NCBI GenBank assembly: GCA_947458095.1
Contig: CANGYO010000004.1
Location: 1 to 43,089, forward strand
Source of the DNA: Vampirovibrionales bacterium
GTDB taxonomy: Bacteria; Cyanobacteriota; Vampirovibrionia; Vampirovibrionales; JAJTHC01
Direction of reading: 5' to 3'
DNA length: 43,089 nt
Shown piece after piece: positions 16,309 through 24,895 of this stretch. The translations under genes were made by a program, and so were the position numbers. Each line of letters opens with the position of its first letter. The first letter of the stretch is position 1. Under the pieces are notes generated by a model. It was not told where the DNA came from, did no database searches, and saw nothing but the letters and a program-made list of their open reading frames with translations.

Positions 16309-17235
16309 ATGATGAGTCCTTCCAAAAATGCTTCTTTAATAGAATCGTCTCAAATGTGGAAAGTGCTTGCCTTGTACCGATTTGTCAAGCTAAAGGACCT
16401 TTCTTCCCTCAAAGAAACGCTTCAAGCCCGCTGTGAGGAACTCCACATTTGTGGGACTTTATTGCTGGCTCCTGAAGGCATTAACGGCACGATTGCAGGT
16501 GAGGAATCCGCCATGGCTACTATTCTGCAAGACTTGGATGCACATTGCGGTGTAAGGCAAGGGGAAGTGAAAATCTCTTACGCCCAAGAAAAGCCGTTTA
16601 GACGTATGAAAGTCCGCCTTAAAAAAGAAATCGTGACCATGCGAACCCCCAAAGCCACGCCCGAGGAAGTGGTCGGCACTTATGTGGAAGCTCAAGACTG
16701 GAATGCGTTGTTGGAAGATCCTGATGTGTTGGTCTTGGACACTCGCAATGAGTATGAAATAACGATTGGCACGTTTAAAAACGCCGTGAATCCTCATATT
16801 TCAACCTTTACAGAATTCGTGCCTTATGTGGAAACGCAGTTGAATCCCACGCAAACGAAAAAAGTCGCCATGTTCTGCACAGGAGGCATTCGTTGTGAAA
16901 AGGCGTCAAGCTTTATGCTCAATCAAGGCTTTGAAACGGTGTATCACCTTAAAGGAGGCATTCTCAAGTATTTAGAAGACGTTCCGCCTGAAGAAAGCTT
17001 GTGGGACGGTGCCTGCTTTGTCTTTGATCGTCGTGTGGCGGTGGGTCATCATTTAGCGGAAGAGGGTTACGAAATGTGCTTTCACTGCGGATGGCCTTTA
17101 TCTGAAACCGACAGAACCTTAGCGTCTTATGAAAAGGGCGTGTCCTGTTTACATTGCGTAGAAGGACTCACCCCTGAATCAGCGGCTCGTTTGCGGATGC
17201 GTCAAGAACAAAGCGAGGCAGGCTTGTTTGAGTGA
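16309..17235 (+). CDS. trhO: tRNA uridine-34 hydroxylase TrhO (rhodanese-like)
   Basis: TrhO (YceA family) performs oxygen-dependent 5-hydroxylation of U34 in tRNA. The N-terminal domain has the typical GTLLLAPEGINGTIAG. The rhodanese domain carries the active-site loop CTGGIRCEKASSFM and GGILKYLED. A C-terminal cysteine cluster (CFHCGWPLSE ... CLHC) is also family-typical. I start at the double ATG at 16309/16312, preceded by GAGG; the track start at 16276 has no ribosome-binding site. Length is then 308 residues, normal for the family. Confidence 0.92.
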   Translation: MMSPSKNASLIESSQMWKVLALYRFVKLKDLSSLKETLQARCEELHICGTLLLAPEGINGTIAGEESAMATILQDLDAHCGVRQGEVKISYAQEKPFRRMKVRLKKEIVTMRTPKATPEEVVGTYVEAQDWNALLEDPDVLVLDTRNEYEITIGTFKNAVNPHISTFTEFVPYVETQLNPTQTKKVAMFCTGGIRCEKASSFMLNQGFETVYHLKGGILKYLEDVPPEESLWDGACFVFDRRVAVGHHLAEEGYEMCFHCGWPLSETDRTLASYEKGVSCLHCVEGLTPESAARLRMRQEQSEAGLFE

Positions 17236-17272
17236 TTTGCCTACCTTCGCTTTAAAACACTATAAAAGAAAT

Positions 17273-18068
17273 TTATATGGGACGAACCTGTGTGCTGGTG
17301 GCATCTTGGGTTTGAAGTTGTAACAAAGTGCCTTTGGGCAACTCGATGCCCTTGCCCGGTCTCCATAATGCATAACCGATGCCCGCCGCTGCACCAATAC
17401 CTGTACCTAGAGCTGCTCCTGAACCAGCGGCTCCAAATATCGCTCCCGTAGCGGTTCCTGCCAATGCCCCGATACCTGTACCTGCCGCCGCAATTCCCAC
17501 GCCTTTGGCGGCATCCACCACATAATTATTGGGACGAATCACCGAGCCTCCGTGCTTGGTTACCACAATGGCGTCCATGGCGACACGTTCACCACTGGGT
17601 TTTACAATGGTATAAAAACGTAAATCGACTTGGCCATGAATGCCAGCACGCTTAGCGGAAGACACATCCACAATCGTTCCTAAGACTTCAGAACCAGCAG
17701 GGGCAATAATAGAAGATCCCGACATCACAGGCGATTCAAGCGTCGCAGAAATGGTGTCGCCTTGCTTGGCATCTTTAGAACTCACACGATCGTTCAGACG
17801 AATCGTCAAGTACTGCTTACCAGCCACGGCAGAAACACCTGTTCGGTAGCTGGCTGAACTGGTTGAAGGGGTGTTGTAAACAGACGGATCAATGCGTCCG
17901 CCAGAGGTGGTACTGGGTTGCCAAGGTTGCACAGAACCACTGCCGCTATTGGCAGTATTCAAGGGACGCAACTGCACTAAGCCTTCCGCTTGGGCATAAA
18001 AAGGCAAAACCGTCAAATTAACAAGGGAAACCAATAAGGTAAAAGTCATCCATTGAGATAAACGCATA
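17273..18068 (-). CDS. secreted glycine-zipper protein of unknown function
   Basis: The product has 264 residues. A signal peptide (MTFTLLVSLVNLTVLPFYAQA) directs export. The central region (YLTIRLNDRVSSKDAKQGDTI ... PAGSEVLGTIVDVSSAKRAG) resembles the beta-rich domain found in many cyanobacterial and other exported proteins, and is followed by a glycine zipper (GTGIGALAGTATGAIFGAAG). Such zippers often associate with membranes. The function is unknown. I place the start at 18068, where AGGAG lies 9 nt upstream; the track start at 18106 lacks one. Confidence 0.75.
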
Positions 18069-18199
18069 ATCAATACTCCTAACATCTGTAGACAAAACCA
18101 ATACAATCATTATTATACTTGTTATTTTAAAAAGAGAAAAGTATTTTTGAAATAATTTCCAGAAGGCTTTATTTACAGAAGATTTAAAAGCCTTGTAGA

Positions 18200-18266
18200 A
18201 AAGTGTAACATTTTTGTTACACTTTACCTTAGTGTGCTTGACACACTACCCCAAAGTGTTTAATAT
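18200..18266 (+). promoter_or_regulatory. palindromic operator plus near-consensus sigma70 promoter
   Basis: AAAGTGTAACA and TGTTACACTTT form a perfect 11-bp inverted repeat around TTTT (18200-18225). TTGACA (18238-18243) and TAATAT (18261-18266) follow with exactly 17 bp between them. The palindrome centre is about 60 bp before the expected transcription start, a position used by Crp/Fnr-family activators; TGTA-N10-TACA also resembles NtcA-type sites. The regulator is inference. The promoter should drive the small gene at 18342. Confidence 0.75.
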
Positions 18267-18341
18267 ACACATATGCTTAACGTCAAATCAACACTAAGCA
18301 CCTAACGAGACTTAACAAACCCCTTGCTTGGAGCAAACCCC

Positions 18342-18569
18342 ATGACCTTCGCTCTTACACAACAACCCATCGGATCTCCCACCATCGGACCTTTTGCCCT
18401 ACCTCAGTTTTCAAACAACAAGGTCGGTGCAAAAGCTCGTGTGGGTGCTAATGCGGTTGAATTTGGTGGTTCGGTTAGCACCACCGCCCCCTTGGTCAAC
18501 AGTATGTTTTTGAAAAACCTTTCCCCTCAAGTGGGAACGGCTCAAAACCGCTTGAACATTATCGCTTAA
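18342..18569 (+). CDS. small, probably strongly expressed protein of unknown function
   Basis: A 75-residue protein starting MTFALTQQPIGSPTIGPFAL, without signal peptide, membrane segment or cysteine; rich in Gly, Ala, Ser and Asn. GGAG 9 nt before 18342 decides this start over the TTG at 18324. The gene has a near-consensus promoter and its own terminator, so it is a single-gene transcript. No family was recognised. Expression level is inferred from promoter quality. Confidence 0.7.
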   Translation: MTFALTQQPIGSPTIGPFALPQFSNNKVGAKARVGANAVEFGGSVSTTAPLVNSMFLKNLSPQVGTAQNRLNIIA

Positions 18570-18671
18570 TTCTTTGATTCCCTCTTGTTTTTTGCTTTCC
18601 CTTTTTATTCCCCCCAAAAAACCCTTGAGCATTTGATGATATTTGAAAAAGTAGAAAGGCACTATGTGTTT

Positions 18672-18700
18672 GCGATGAGAAGCCCTCATCGCTTTTTTTT
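18672..18700 (+). terminator. intrinsic terminator of the small gene at 18342
   Basis: GCGATGAG and CTCATCGC form a perfect 8-bp stem with loop AAGCC followed by eight T. It lies about 100 nt after the stop. Confidence 0.9.
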
Positions 18701-18765
18701 GTCTGGCGGATTCAAAAAAAGTAGAGTCGGTAAAAATAAAAGGCGGATCAAATCTAGCTTGAAAA

Positions 18766-18803
18766 CGAAGAGACAACACGACATTTATTCGTTTAATTGG
18801 TAT
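18766..18803. repeat. solo end of a B-type repeat
   Basis: These 38 bases are the inverse of 6035-6072 with 36 identities (ends ggtat; inner part gagacaacacga). Beyond this the two copies diverge. It overlaps the stop codon of the metalloprotease gene at 18793. Confidence 0.8.
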
Positions 18804-20160
18804 AAGATAAGCGATCCAGTTCTTCTTGACAAAAGCGGATGGCTTCAGTAACGTTGCCCTTGTATTGAGCTTCAATCGTATATTCAATGCCTGTTAAAAG
18901 CTGAAGTGATTTTTGAATATCCGCCTTATAGGTATTGTGGAACTGCCCACGTTGTTCGGCTCGCTTAAGCGTCAACACCGCTAAATCATAGATTTTCAAC
19001 GGATTTTTGTCGTTGGGTTTGACCGCTCTTTCATACAAAGAAACCGCTCTTTCATAATCCTGTAATTTGGCGTTGCATAAGCCTGCCAGTAAATACGCAT
19101 CGGTATTATTGGGATCATTTGCAAAAACAACCGCAAGTTTAGCTAAGGCGTCTTGATACTGCTGTTTTTTGAAAAACTGTTGAGCCATCAAAAGGTTCGC
19201 AGCACCGACTCGAATGCTTGCCATGGTGGTGGATGTGTCGTTGGTGTAGGTGGGTTTGGTCTGATACAGGCGTTTCATCGTGGCGAGATCACGACTGGTT
19301 AATTGCGTTTGCTTGAGCGATGCTTGCCAATACATAATGTCTTCTTCATTGGGACTATGCCCATGTATACCTAGGACGTGTCCAAACTCATGCACAATAG
19401 TTAAGTACAAGGTTTCGGTGTCTAAAATCTGACCTGTAGGGGTGTGTGTTGCCAAAACGAGATCTGCCAAAACAAGCTTACCACTTAGCACAATGTTCGG
19501 ACTTTCGCCGATGCGGTTATGTTCAAGCATTGTTTTCCATTTCACACGAACATCCGATTGTTTTTCGGTGGCAACGAGCCGAAACTGAAAGGCTGGCTCC
19601 GCTTTTCGCCATTCGCCAATGGCTTTGATCACAAAGTTTGCATAATCAGGCATGCGTTGTTTGAATTCCGCAGGAGGCGGTTGAATATAGACATTTAAAG
19701 GCATTTTGGCGAGGTTCCAGTGAATGATATTGCCTGGTGTAATGGCATAATCAAAGTAATCGTTACTAGAAGCGGGCTTTTGTACGGTGGGCTTTGTAGC
19801 TTGCCATTGTTTCATGGCACTGCTTTGTGAAACGACATTTAAGGTTTGACTGGCGAGAGGACGCATGGCATGGTTACTGGGAAAATGAGACAATAAGACT
19901 TGTAAGCGTTTTTGAGCATTGGTTGTTTTACCTAGCTTGGCTTCAATCAAAGCGAGTGTGACTTGTGAACGGGCTTGTTCGTCAAAGGTATTGCTTTGTG
20001 CCACGGCATCTTTCGCGAGTTTTTCAGCAATGTTGACCTGCCCTTGTTGGAGGTACATTGTGGCTCGTTTAGCGAGTTCTTCGGCTTGTGTGCCTGCCAC
20101 CGCAAAATGCGTGAAGAAGGGACTTATGAGGAGTAAAAGTAGTAAAAAACGCAGAAACAT
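18793..20160 (-). CDS. secreted zinc metalloprotease (matrixin-like) flanked by TPR regions
   Basis: The product has 455 residues. A signal peptide (FLRFLLLLLLISPFFTHFAVA) is followed by helical TPR-like repeats (residues 25-110). Residues 140-300 look like a metzincin protease: HEFGHVLGIH at 257-266 gives the zinc ligands and catalytic Glu of HExxHxxGxxH, and EEDIMYW provides a Met-turn at M276. TPR repeats resume at about 320-450 (AVVFANDPNNTDAYLLAGLCNAKLQDYERAVSLYERAV). Activity in the periplasm or outside the cell is likely; substrates are unknown. The last residues YTN and the stop are encoded by a B-type repeat end. It is divergent from the region upstream of pilB. Confidence 0.82.
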   Translation of the reverse strand: MFLRFLLLLLLISPFFTHFAVAGTQAEELAKRATMYLQQGQVNIAEKLAKDAVAQSNTFDEQARSQVTLALIEAKLGKTTNAQKRLQVLLSHFPSNHAMRPLASQTLNVVSQSSAMKQWQATKPTVQKPASSNDYFDYAITPGNIIHWNLAKMPLNVYIQPPPAEFKQRMPDYANFVIKAIGEWRKAEPAFQFRLVATEKQSDVRVKWKTMLEHNRIGESPNIVLSGKLVLADLVLATHTPTGQILDTETLYLTIVHEFGHVLGIHGHSPNEEDIMYWQASLKQTQLTSRDLATMKRLYQTKPTYTNDTSTTMASIRVGAANLLMAQQFFKKQQYQDALAKLAVVFANDPNNTDAYLLAGLCNAKLQDYERAVSLYERAVKPNDKNPLKIYDLAVLTLKRAEQRGQFHNTYKADIQKSLQLLTGIEYTIEAQYKGNVTEAIRFCQEELDRLSYTN

Positions 20161-20230
20161 GGGATGCTCTTTTCGCTAAAGACGGCTATAACACTCCTTT
20201 TCGATAAAGTTCAAGGATTTCTTCAAGAAC

Positions 20231-20314
20231 TGTTACATTTGTTAGGAAAGGTTTTCGTAAATAAATGTAACAAATTAGCATAATGTTTCTTAAAGATTTC
20301 TTTATTAGAGTGGA
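20231..20314 (+). promoter_or_regulatory. TGTTACA / TGTAACA boxes with a weak promoter
   Basis: TGTTACA at 20231 and TGTAACA at 20266 lie in the divergent gap before pilB. A TTAAAG / GATACT pair with 17-bp spacing follows at about 20290-20318. The layout parallels 9382-9453 and 18200-18266. The boxes could also serve the leftward metalloprotease gene. Confidence 0.35.
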
Positions 20315-20322
20315 TACTTCCT

Positions 20323-20404
20323 TTTTATTAAGGTTAGCGTCCGTGACCAACTTGCATTGATACTTGCTATACTAGGCCAACGATTTCGTTGGCTTTTTCT
20401 TTTT
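20323..20404 (+). ncRNA. candidate small RNA upstream of pilB
   Basis: A stretch of about 80 nt without an ORF lies between a box-plus-promoter arrangement and a good terminator, as at 9458-9545; both contain TATTAAG near the presumed start. No known riboswitch or RNA family was recognised. Alternatively this is an attenuated leader of pilB, although the terminator lies well upstream of it. Confidence 0.25.
20376..20404 (+). terminator. intrinsic terminator upstream of pilB
   Basis: GCCAACG and CGTTGGC pair around ATTT and are followed by TTTTTCTTTTT. It faces rightward. No protein gene ends here, so it terminates an RNA initiated in the gap. Confidence 0.8.
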
Positions 20405-20414
20405 GCAGTGTTTT

Positions 20415-20486
20415 TATAAAAATTCGCTTCGTCATTGCCACGCTACGCTCGTAATGACGAAAGCCATTTCCGTAGAGCCTTCAATA
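20415..20486. repeat. dispersed repeat C, degenerate copy
   Basis: A short palindromic version: CGTCATT ... AATGACG around gccacgctacgctcg, with diverged outer ends (tataaaaattcgc and gagccttcaata). It lies between the terminator and pilB. The rest of the gap to the pilB start shows no further feature. Confidence 0.7.
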
Positions 20487-20577
20487 CACATCCCCATCAG
20501 TTAATGGAGGACTGTTTAGTTTTTGAGTCACTTTGCCGAAAGAGAATAAACTCCCCTAGGTGTAAGGATGGGTCATC

Positions 20578-22593
20578 GTGGTATTTAATCCTCTTTCTTT
20601 TAAAAAACAAAGCATTCCTTCGGCAACCGTCCTGCCAAAGGAAGAGAACCCGTCCTTAGAACAGGATCTCACACAGACGTCTGCCCCTACTCAAAGCTCC
20701 GATCAAAGACCCGATCAAACGTCAATCCTGCTAAAGCAAGCTCTGCAAGATCCTCGTACTGCTTTGCCTAAGCAAGCACCTGCCCAAGCACCTGTGAAAG
20801 CAAGTACGACGGCGGCGGCTAGTCCTGCTAAATACGCCAAGCCCCAAGGTACGGAAGCCTTGCTTGCCAAGAATGCCAGTCCTCCTGCGAAAGCTTCCGT
20901 GCGGACGCGTCGCATCGGAGATATTTTGCTAGAGAAGGGCTACTTGACGTCTGCTCAAATTGAGGGGGCGTTGTCTGAATCTAAAGCCACAGGCGCCACC
21001 CTCGGTACAATTGTGACACGAGCAGGCTATGTGACTGAAGAACAATTAGGAATGTGTTTGGCTGAACTGCATGACATGGAATATATTCGAGGAAGAGACA
21101 TTTATATTAAGCCTGAAGTCGCCAGCTTAATTCCAGTGAACTTCATTAAAACGCACTTGGTTTTGCCTCATCGCTTAGATGCAGAAGCAGGACGATTAGA
21201 AGTGATTATTGCTCACCCTGACAATACAAGGGTTTTAGATGATATTGCGTTGATGACTCGTTATCGCGTGGTGGCAAAGGTCTCTACAACATCAGAAATA
21301 TCCCACTTAATTGATCAATTTTTCGCCACCAAATATGTGGCAGAAGAACTGATTGAAGCTTTAGAAACGGACGTCTTCCTCAATAAAGAAGAGGAACAAG
21401 AAGACATTTCCAGTATGGAAGTGAATGCTGATTCGGCACCTGTTGTACAGTTTACCAATGTGTTATTGACCGAAGCGATTGAAAAAGGGGCTTCGGATAT
21501 TCACTTGGAACCCCAACCACAGCGTTTTTTGATTCGTTTTCGGATTGACGGGATTTTGAAAGAAATCCATAGCTTAAGCATTAAAATGGCTCCTGCGATT
21601 ATCTCACGACTCAAAGTTATGGCGAAGTTAGATGTTTCTGAACGACGCCGTCCGCAAGATGGACGTCTTAAACATGCTTACGGTAGTACATTTGTCGATA
21701 TGCGTATTAACACGATCCCCCTTTCCTTTGGGGAAAAAATGGTTATTCGTGTTTTGAAGATGAATGCGAATTCAGGGCAATTAAGTAAACTGGGGATGGA
21801 AGAAGAAAACCTAAGACGCCTAACTAAAATGATTCAGGCCCCACACGGCGTTGTGTTGGTTACAGGACCGACAGGTTCAGGAAAAACCACCACGTTGTAT
21901 GCCGCCTTAAGAAATATCGCTAGCCCCGAACATAATATTTCTACGATTGAAGATCCTGTCGAATACCTTTTGGCAGGGATTAACCAAATGCAAGTGCAAC
22001 CGAAGGCAGGCTTGACGTTTGCGTCTTCTTTACGAGCTTTATTGCGTCAAGATCCAGATGTCATCATGCTTGGGGAGATTCGTGATACCGAAACCCTTGA
22101 AGCCGCCCTTCAAGCCGCCATGACGGGTCACTTGGTGTTAAGTACGGTTCACTCCAATAGTTGTGCCAAAACCGTGGCACGTCTTTTGGATATGGGGGCA
22201 CCTTCTTACTTGGTTTCAACATCGGTTGTGGGCATTGTGGCTCAACGTTTGGTACGTTCCTTGTGTAACAGTTGTAAAAAGTTGACCACGCCTTCAGAAG
22301 AAGATTTAGAACTGTTAGGTGAACCTAAAGCAGGTGAAGCCCCTTACCATATCTATGAAGCGGTGGGTTGTTCCCAATGTAACCATTCAGGTTACATTGG
22401 TCGACGTGGCATCCATGAAGTGTTAATGATGAATCGTGAAATTGCTCAACTCATTGATGATGGAGCCTCTTCAGTCACGATTGAAGACACGGCCATTAAG
22501 CATGGCATGAAGCTTTTGTTGGATGATGCCAAACGTTTGGTCAAGCTTGGAATAACTACTACCAAAGAAGTACGACGTACTTTAGGGCGTTAA
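20578..22593 (+). CDS. pilB: type IV pilus assembly ATPase PilB
   Basis: PilB powers pilus extension from the cytoplasmic side of the inner membrane. The 671 residues comprise a Pro/Ala-rich linker (1-110), an N-terminal GspE domain (IGDILLEKGYLTSAQIEGAL), and the ATPase core: Walker A GPTGSGKTTTLYAAL near 430, LRALLRQDPDVIMLGEIRDTET near 485-505, and the His box TGHLVLSTVHSNS. A tetracysteine zinc site (CNSCKK ... CSQCNHSGYIGRRGIHEV) is near 563-610. The start is GTG with AAGGA about 11 nt upstream. It is followed by pilC after 36 nt. A retraction ATPase (pilT) is not adjacent. Confidence 0.93.
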   Translation: MVFNPLSFKKQSIPSATVLPKEENPSLEQDLTQTSAPTQSSDQRPDQTSILLKQALQDPRTALPKQAPAQAPVKASTTAAASPAKYAKPQGTEALLAKNASPPAKASVRTRRIGDILLEKGYLTSAQIEGALSESKATGATLGTIVTRAGYVTEEQLGMCLAELHDMEYIRGRDIYIKPEVASLIPVNFIKTHLVLPHRLDAEAGRLEVIIAHPDNTRVLDDIALMTRYRVVAKVSTTSEISHLIDQFFATKYVAEELIEALETDVFLNKEEEQEDISSMEVNADSAPVVQFTNVLLTEAIEKGASDIHLEPQPQRFLIRFRIDGILKEIHSLSIKMAPAIISRLKVMAKLDVSERRRPQDGRLKHAYGSTFVDMRINTIPLSFGEKMVIRVLKMNANSGQLSKLGMEEENLRRLTKMIQAPHGVVLVTGPTGSGKTTTLYAALRNIASPEHNISTIEDPVEYLLAGINQMQVQPKAGLTFASSLRALLRQDPDVIMLGEIRDTETLEAALQAAMTGHLVLSTVHSNSCAKTVARLLDMGAPSYLVSTSVVGIVAQRLVRSLCNSCKKLTTPSEEDLELLGEPKAGEAPYHIYEAVGCSQCNHSGYIGRRGIHEVLMMNREIAQLIDDGASSVTIEDTAIKHGMKLLLDDAKRLVKLGITTTKEVRRTLGR

Positions 22594-22629
22594 GATGCCC
22601 TAAAGTTTCACTAAAAAGGATTTTCAAGA

Positions 22630-23847
22630 ATGCCTGTTTTTTCTTATAAGGCCTTAACCGCAGGGAATTATTCCCCCGTGAATGCTCGTATAGAAGCAAA
22701 AGACATTCGCCATGCCAAGCAACAGCTCAGAGAAATGGGTATGTTGCCTCAAAGTTTGGAACAAGTGCAAGATCAGCGTGCTGAAGATGAACTCAAAAAG
22801 TTAATGCTCACTTTTTCCTTTGGTTTGCCTGAAAAACAATTGCTTGTGTTTGTGCAACAACTTGCCGTGGTTTTAGAAGCGGGTATTCCGTTGATTGAAG
22901 CCTTGTTTATTTTAGAACAACAAACCACCAATCCCAAGCTTCAACAAATTTTAGGCGAAGTCCGTCAAGAGGTTATGAATGGTAAGATTTTTTCGGAAGC
23001 CATGGCTCAAACGGGAGCGTTTGATCGTTTGTTTATTACTCTGCTGAAAACAGGGGAATCCACAGGGGAGTTGGACAATGCCTTGTTTTCCCTGTACGAA
23101 TTAAGGGATAAAGCCTTTAAGCTTCGTGCTAAAGTGCAAAAAGCGATGACCATGCCTGCCATTTCCGCCGTTATTATTTTTGGGGTGATTATTTTGATGC
23201 TGACCTTCGTCATTCCTCAATTTAAAGACTTTTTTACCTCTCAAAAACAGGAGCTGCCCTTCATTACAACGATGATGATTACTTTAAGTAAGGTGGTTTG
23301 TGATTTTTGGTGGATAGTACTTTTGGTTTCGGGGGGCATAGGATTTTGGTTTAACAATTACCGCCAAGGGGTCGGTAAGCCTGTGGTGGATCGCCTTCTT
23401 ATTCAGATCCCCGTCGTTGGCGGGTTGGTGACTCGTGTGTATACGCTACGCTTTATTTCGACCTTACATACCTTATTGGGTGGTGGCGTTATCCTGACCG
23501 AAGCCTTAGACCGAGCGTCGTCCACGATTCCAAACGTCGATTTTCAAACGGCATTTACGGCGGCCAAAGAAACCTTAATGAAGGGTGGTGCCATTTCCAA
23601 GACCCTTGAAAAAGAAGGTATTTTCCCCCCTATGGTAACGAAAATGATGGCGATTGGTGAACAAACAGGTGAATTTGAAAAAATGCTTAAAAAAGCCATT
23701 GGCTTTATGGATGAAGAAGTCGATGCCGCCATGCACGCCATGACGGAAATGATTCAACCGTTGATGACGGTTGTCGGTGGGGGGATTATTCTCTTTATGT
23801 TTGCGGCGATATATCTACCCATTTTCCAAATCGCCAAAAATGGATAA
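22630..23847 (+). CDS. pilC: type IV pilus inner-membrane platform protein PilC
   Basis: PilC is the polytopic membrane platform on which PilB acts. The 405 residues contain two T2SF domains, each with the pattern of GIPLIEAL ... GxxxSEAM and GESTGELDNAL / GEQTGEFEKML, and membrane helices near 178-200 (AISAVIIFGVIILMLTFVIPQF), 220-240 and 378-400 (TVVGGGIILFMFAAIYLPIFQ). AAGGA lies 10 nt before the ATG. It is the second gene of a pilB-pilC unit. Confidence 0.94.
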   Translation: MPVFSYKALTAGNYSPVNARIEAKDIRHAKQQLREMGMLPQSLEQVQDQRAEDELKKLMLTFSFGLPEKQLLVFVQQLAVVLEAGIPLIEALFILEQQTTNPKLQQILGEVRQEVMNGKIFSEAMAQTGAFDRLFITLLKTGESTGELDNALFSLYELRDKAFKLRAKVQKAMTMPAISAVIIFGVIILMLTFVIPQFKDFFTSQKQELPFITTMMITLSKVVCDFWWIVLLVSGGIGFWFNNYRQGVGKPVVDRLLIQIPVVGGLVTRVYTLRFISTLHTLLGGGVILTEALDRASSTIPNVDFQTAFTAAKETLMKGGAISKTLEKEGIFPPMVTKMMAIGEQTGEFEKMLKKAIGFMDEEVDAAMHAMTEMIQPLMTVVGGGIILFMFAAIYLPIFQIAKNG

Positions 23848-23864
23848 GTCTTTTCATTAAGTAA

Positions 23865-23871
23865 TGTAACA
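23865..23871 (+). promoter_or_regulatory. TGTAACA box upstream of the HExxH protein gene
   Basis: A single TGTAACA lies in the 143-bp gap between pilC and the next gene, 120 bp before its start. No clear -35/-10 pair follows at the usual spacing. It is listed because the box recurs in other gaps. Confidence 0.3.
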
Positions 23872-23990
23872 TTTCAGCACGAATACCTTCAATAAAGTGT
23901 TTATTGCTTGTGGAGCCTTTTATTTAGAGGTGTCCCTATTTTGAACGAGCAAACGATCCGTCTATACAACAATGAAAAAGGAAACTTCTA

Positions 23991-24827
23991 ATGGCTTTAG
24001 GAATTTCAAGCATCGGCTCGGTGGGAAGCATTCCACCCCCTGTTTCGCAGTATTTTCAAAATAACGTACAGAACCCAACACAAAACTCCAATGGTGCGGT
24101 GCCTCCTGTGAATGGGATTCGCACATTTAATCCACCTAGCAATTTACAGCAGGCTCCTACGGTGGGGGCGGGTCTCGGTGGAAACGTCGGTAATACAGGC
24201 AATGCTCAAGGACAAGGCAGCGTTACGGATATGCTCGCCTTCAACAATCAGCCCACGCATACTTTTTCGATGTGGGGTCATGAGTTTTTCTTCAACCCTC
24301 AATTTCAAGACAAAACTGAAGCCGTTGATGCCAGTGGCGTAAAGGCACCAGAAGCCACAAAAGCAGGCGTTCAAGCACATGAAGATGCCCACTATGAAAC
24401 GGCTCAACGATTCGGGATTAAAACAGGTCCACCCATCGTTGAAATGGAAAACGGTATGACCAGTGGTGGACATGTGAGCCTTCAAACCGAAGAATTCAAC
24501 CAAGCACGAGCCTTAAAAGAAGGTAAAACCTACGTAGATGACTTTAAATATCGCATGGGTGAAGGCTTAATCGCTTCAGCCATCGCCCCTGAAAAAGCGG
24601 GATTGTCTCACGGTTATGGCGAACTTTCTGGCATGGATGGCGACTTGGGCGTCAAGTTGCTGGGTGAACAAAACTTAATGAAAGTCGCTGCTTTTGAAGC
24701 CACGAATCAAGGTCAAGCGGTTACAAAGCTTAAAGAGCCTCCGTCGCCTGCGGCACAGCAACAATTGGCAATGCTCGCCAGCCACCCCGACCTCTTGCAA
24801 GCCTTTAACAACGGCACAATCAGCTAG
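23991..24827 (+). CDS. putative HExxH metalloprotease, SprA-related/CJM1_0395-like, paralogue of 42166-42795
   Basis: The 278 residues have a low-complexity, Gly/Asn/Pro-rich N-terminal half. At 127-164, VQAHEDAHYETAQRFG carries an HExxH motif (H130, E131, H134) followed 25 residues later by GGHVSL, the order found in the SprA-related family of putative metalloproteases. The region GEGLIASAIAPEKAG...GYGELSGMDGD and the tail HPDLLQAFNNGTIS closely match the protein at 42166. No Sec signal peptide is visible. Proteolysis is inferred from the motif alone. AAAGGAAACTTCTA precedes the ATG. It follows the pilBC unit but may have its own promoter. Confidence 0.7.
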   Translation: MALGISSIGSVGSIPPPVSQYFQNNVQNPTQNSNGAVPPVNGIRTFNPPSNLQQAPTVGAGLGGNVGNTGNAQGQGSVTDMLAFNNQPTHTFSMWGHEFFFNPQFQDKTEAVDASGVKAPEATKAGVQAHEDAHYETAQRFGIKTGPPIVEMENGMTSGGHVSLQTEEFNQARALKEGKTYVDDFKYRMGEGLIASAIAPEKAGLSHGYGELSGMDGDLGVKLLGEQNLMKVAAFEATNQGQAVTKLKEPPSPAAQQQLAMLASHPDLLQAFNNGTIS

Positions 24828-24840
24828 AATTGCGAAACAA

Positions 24841-24866
24841 AAGAGAGGATTGAAAAACCCTCTCTT
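24841..24866. terminator. bidirectional terminator between convergent genes
   Basis: AAGAGAGG and CCTCTCTT form an 8-bp perfect stem around ATTGAAAAAC. It lies between the rightward HExxH gene and leftward rpsP. T-rich sequence on the minus strand (cttttgttt) and cacgtttta on the plus strand give moderate tails. Confidence 0.75.
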
Positions 24867-24895
24867 CACGTTTTATGAAAAAATACATCGAAAGA

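Noticed and set aside
22377-22401. Palindrome AATGTAACC...GGTTACATT inside pilB
   Set aside because: It encodes the conserved CNHSGYIG zinc region, so codon constraint explains it better than a regulatory site.
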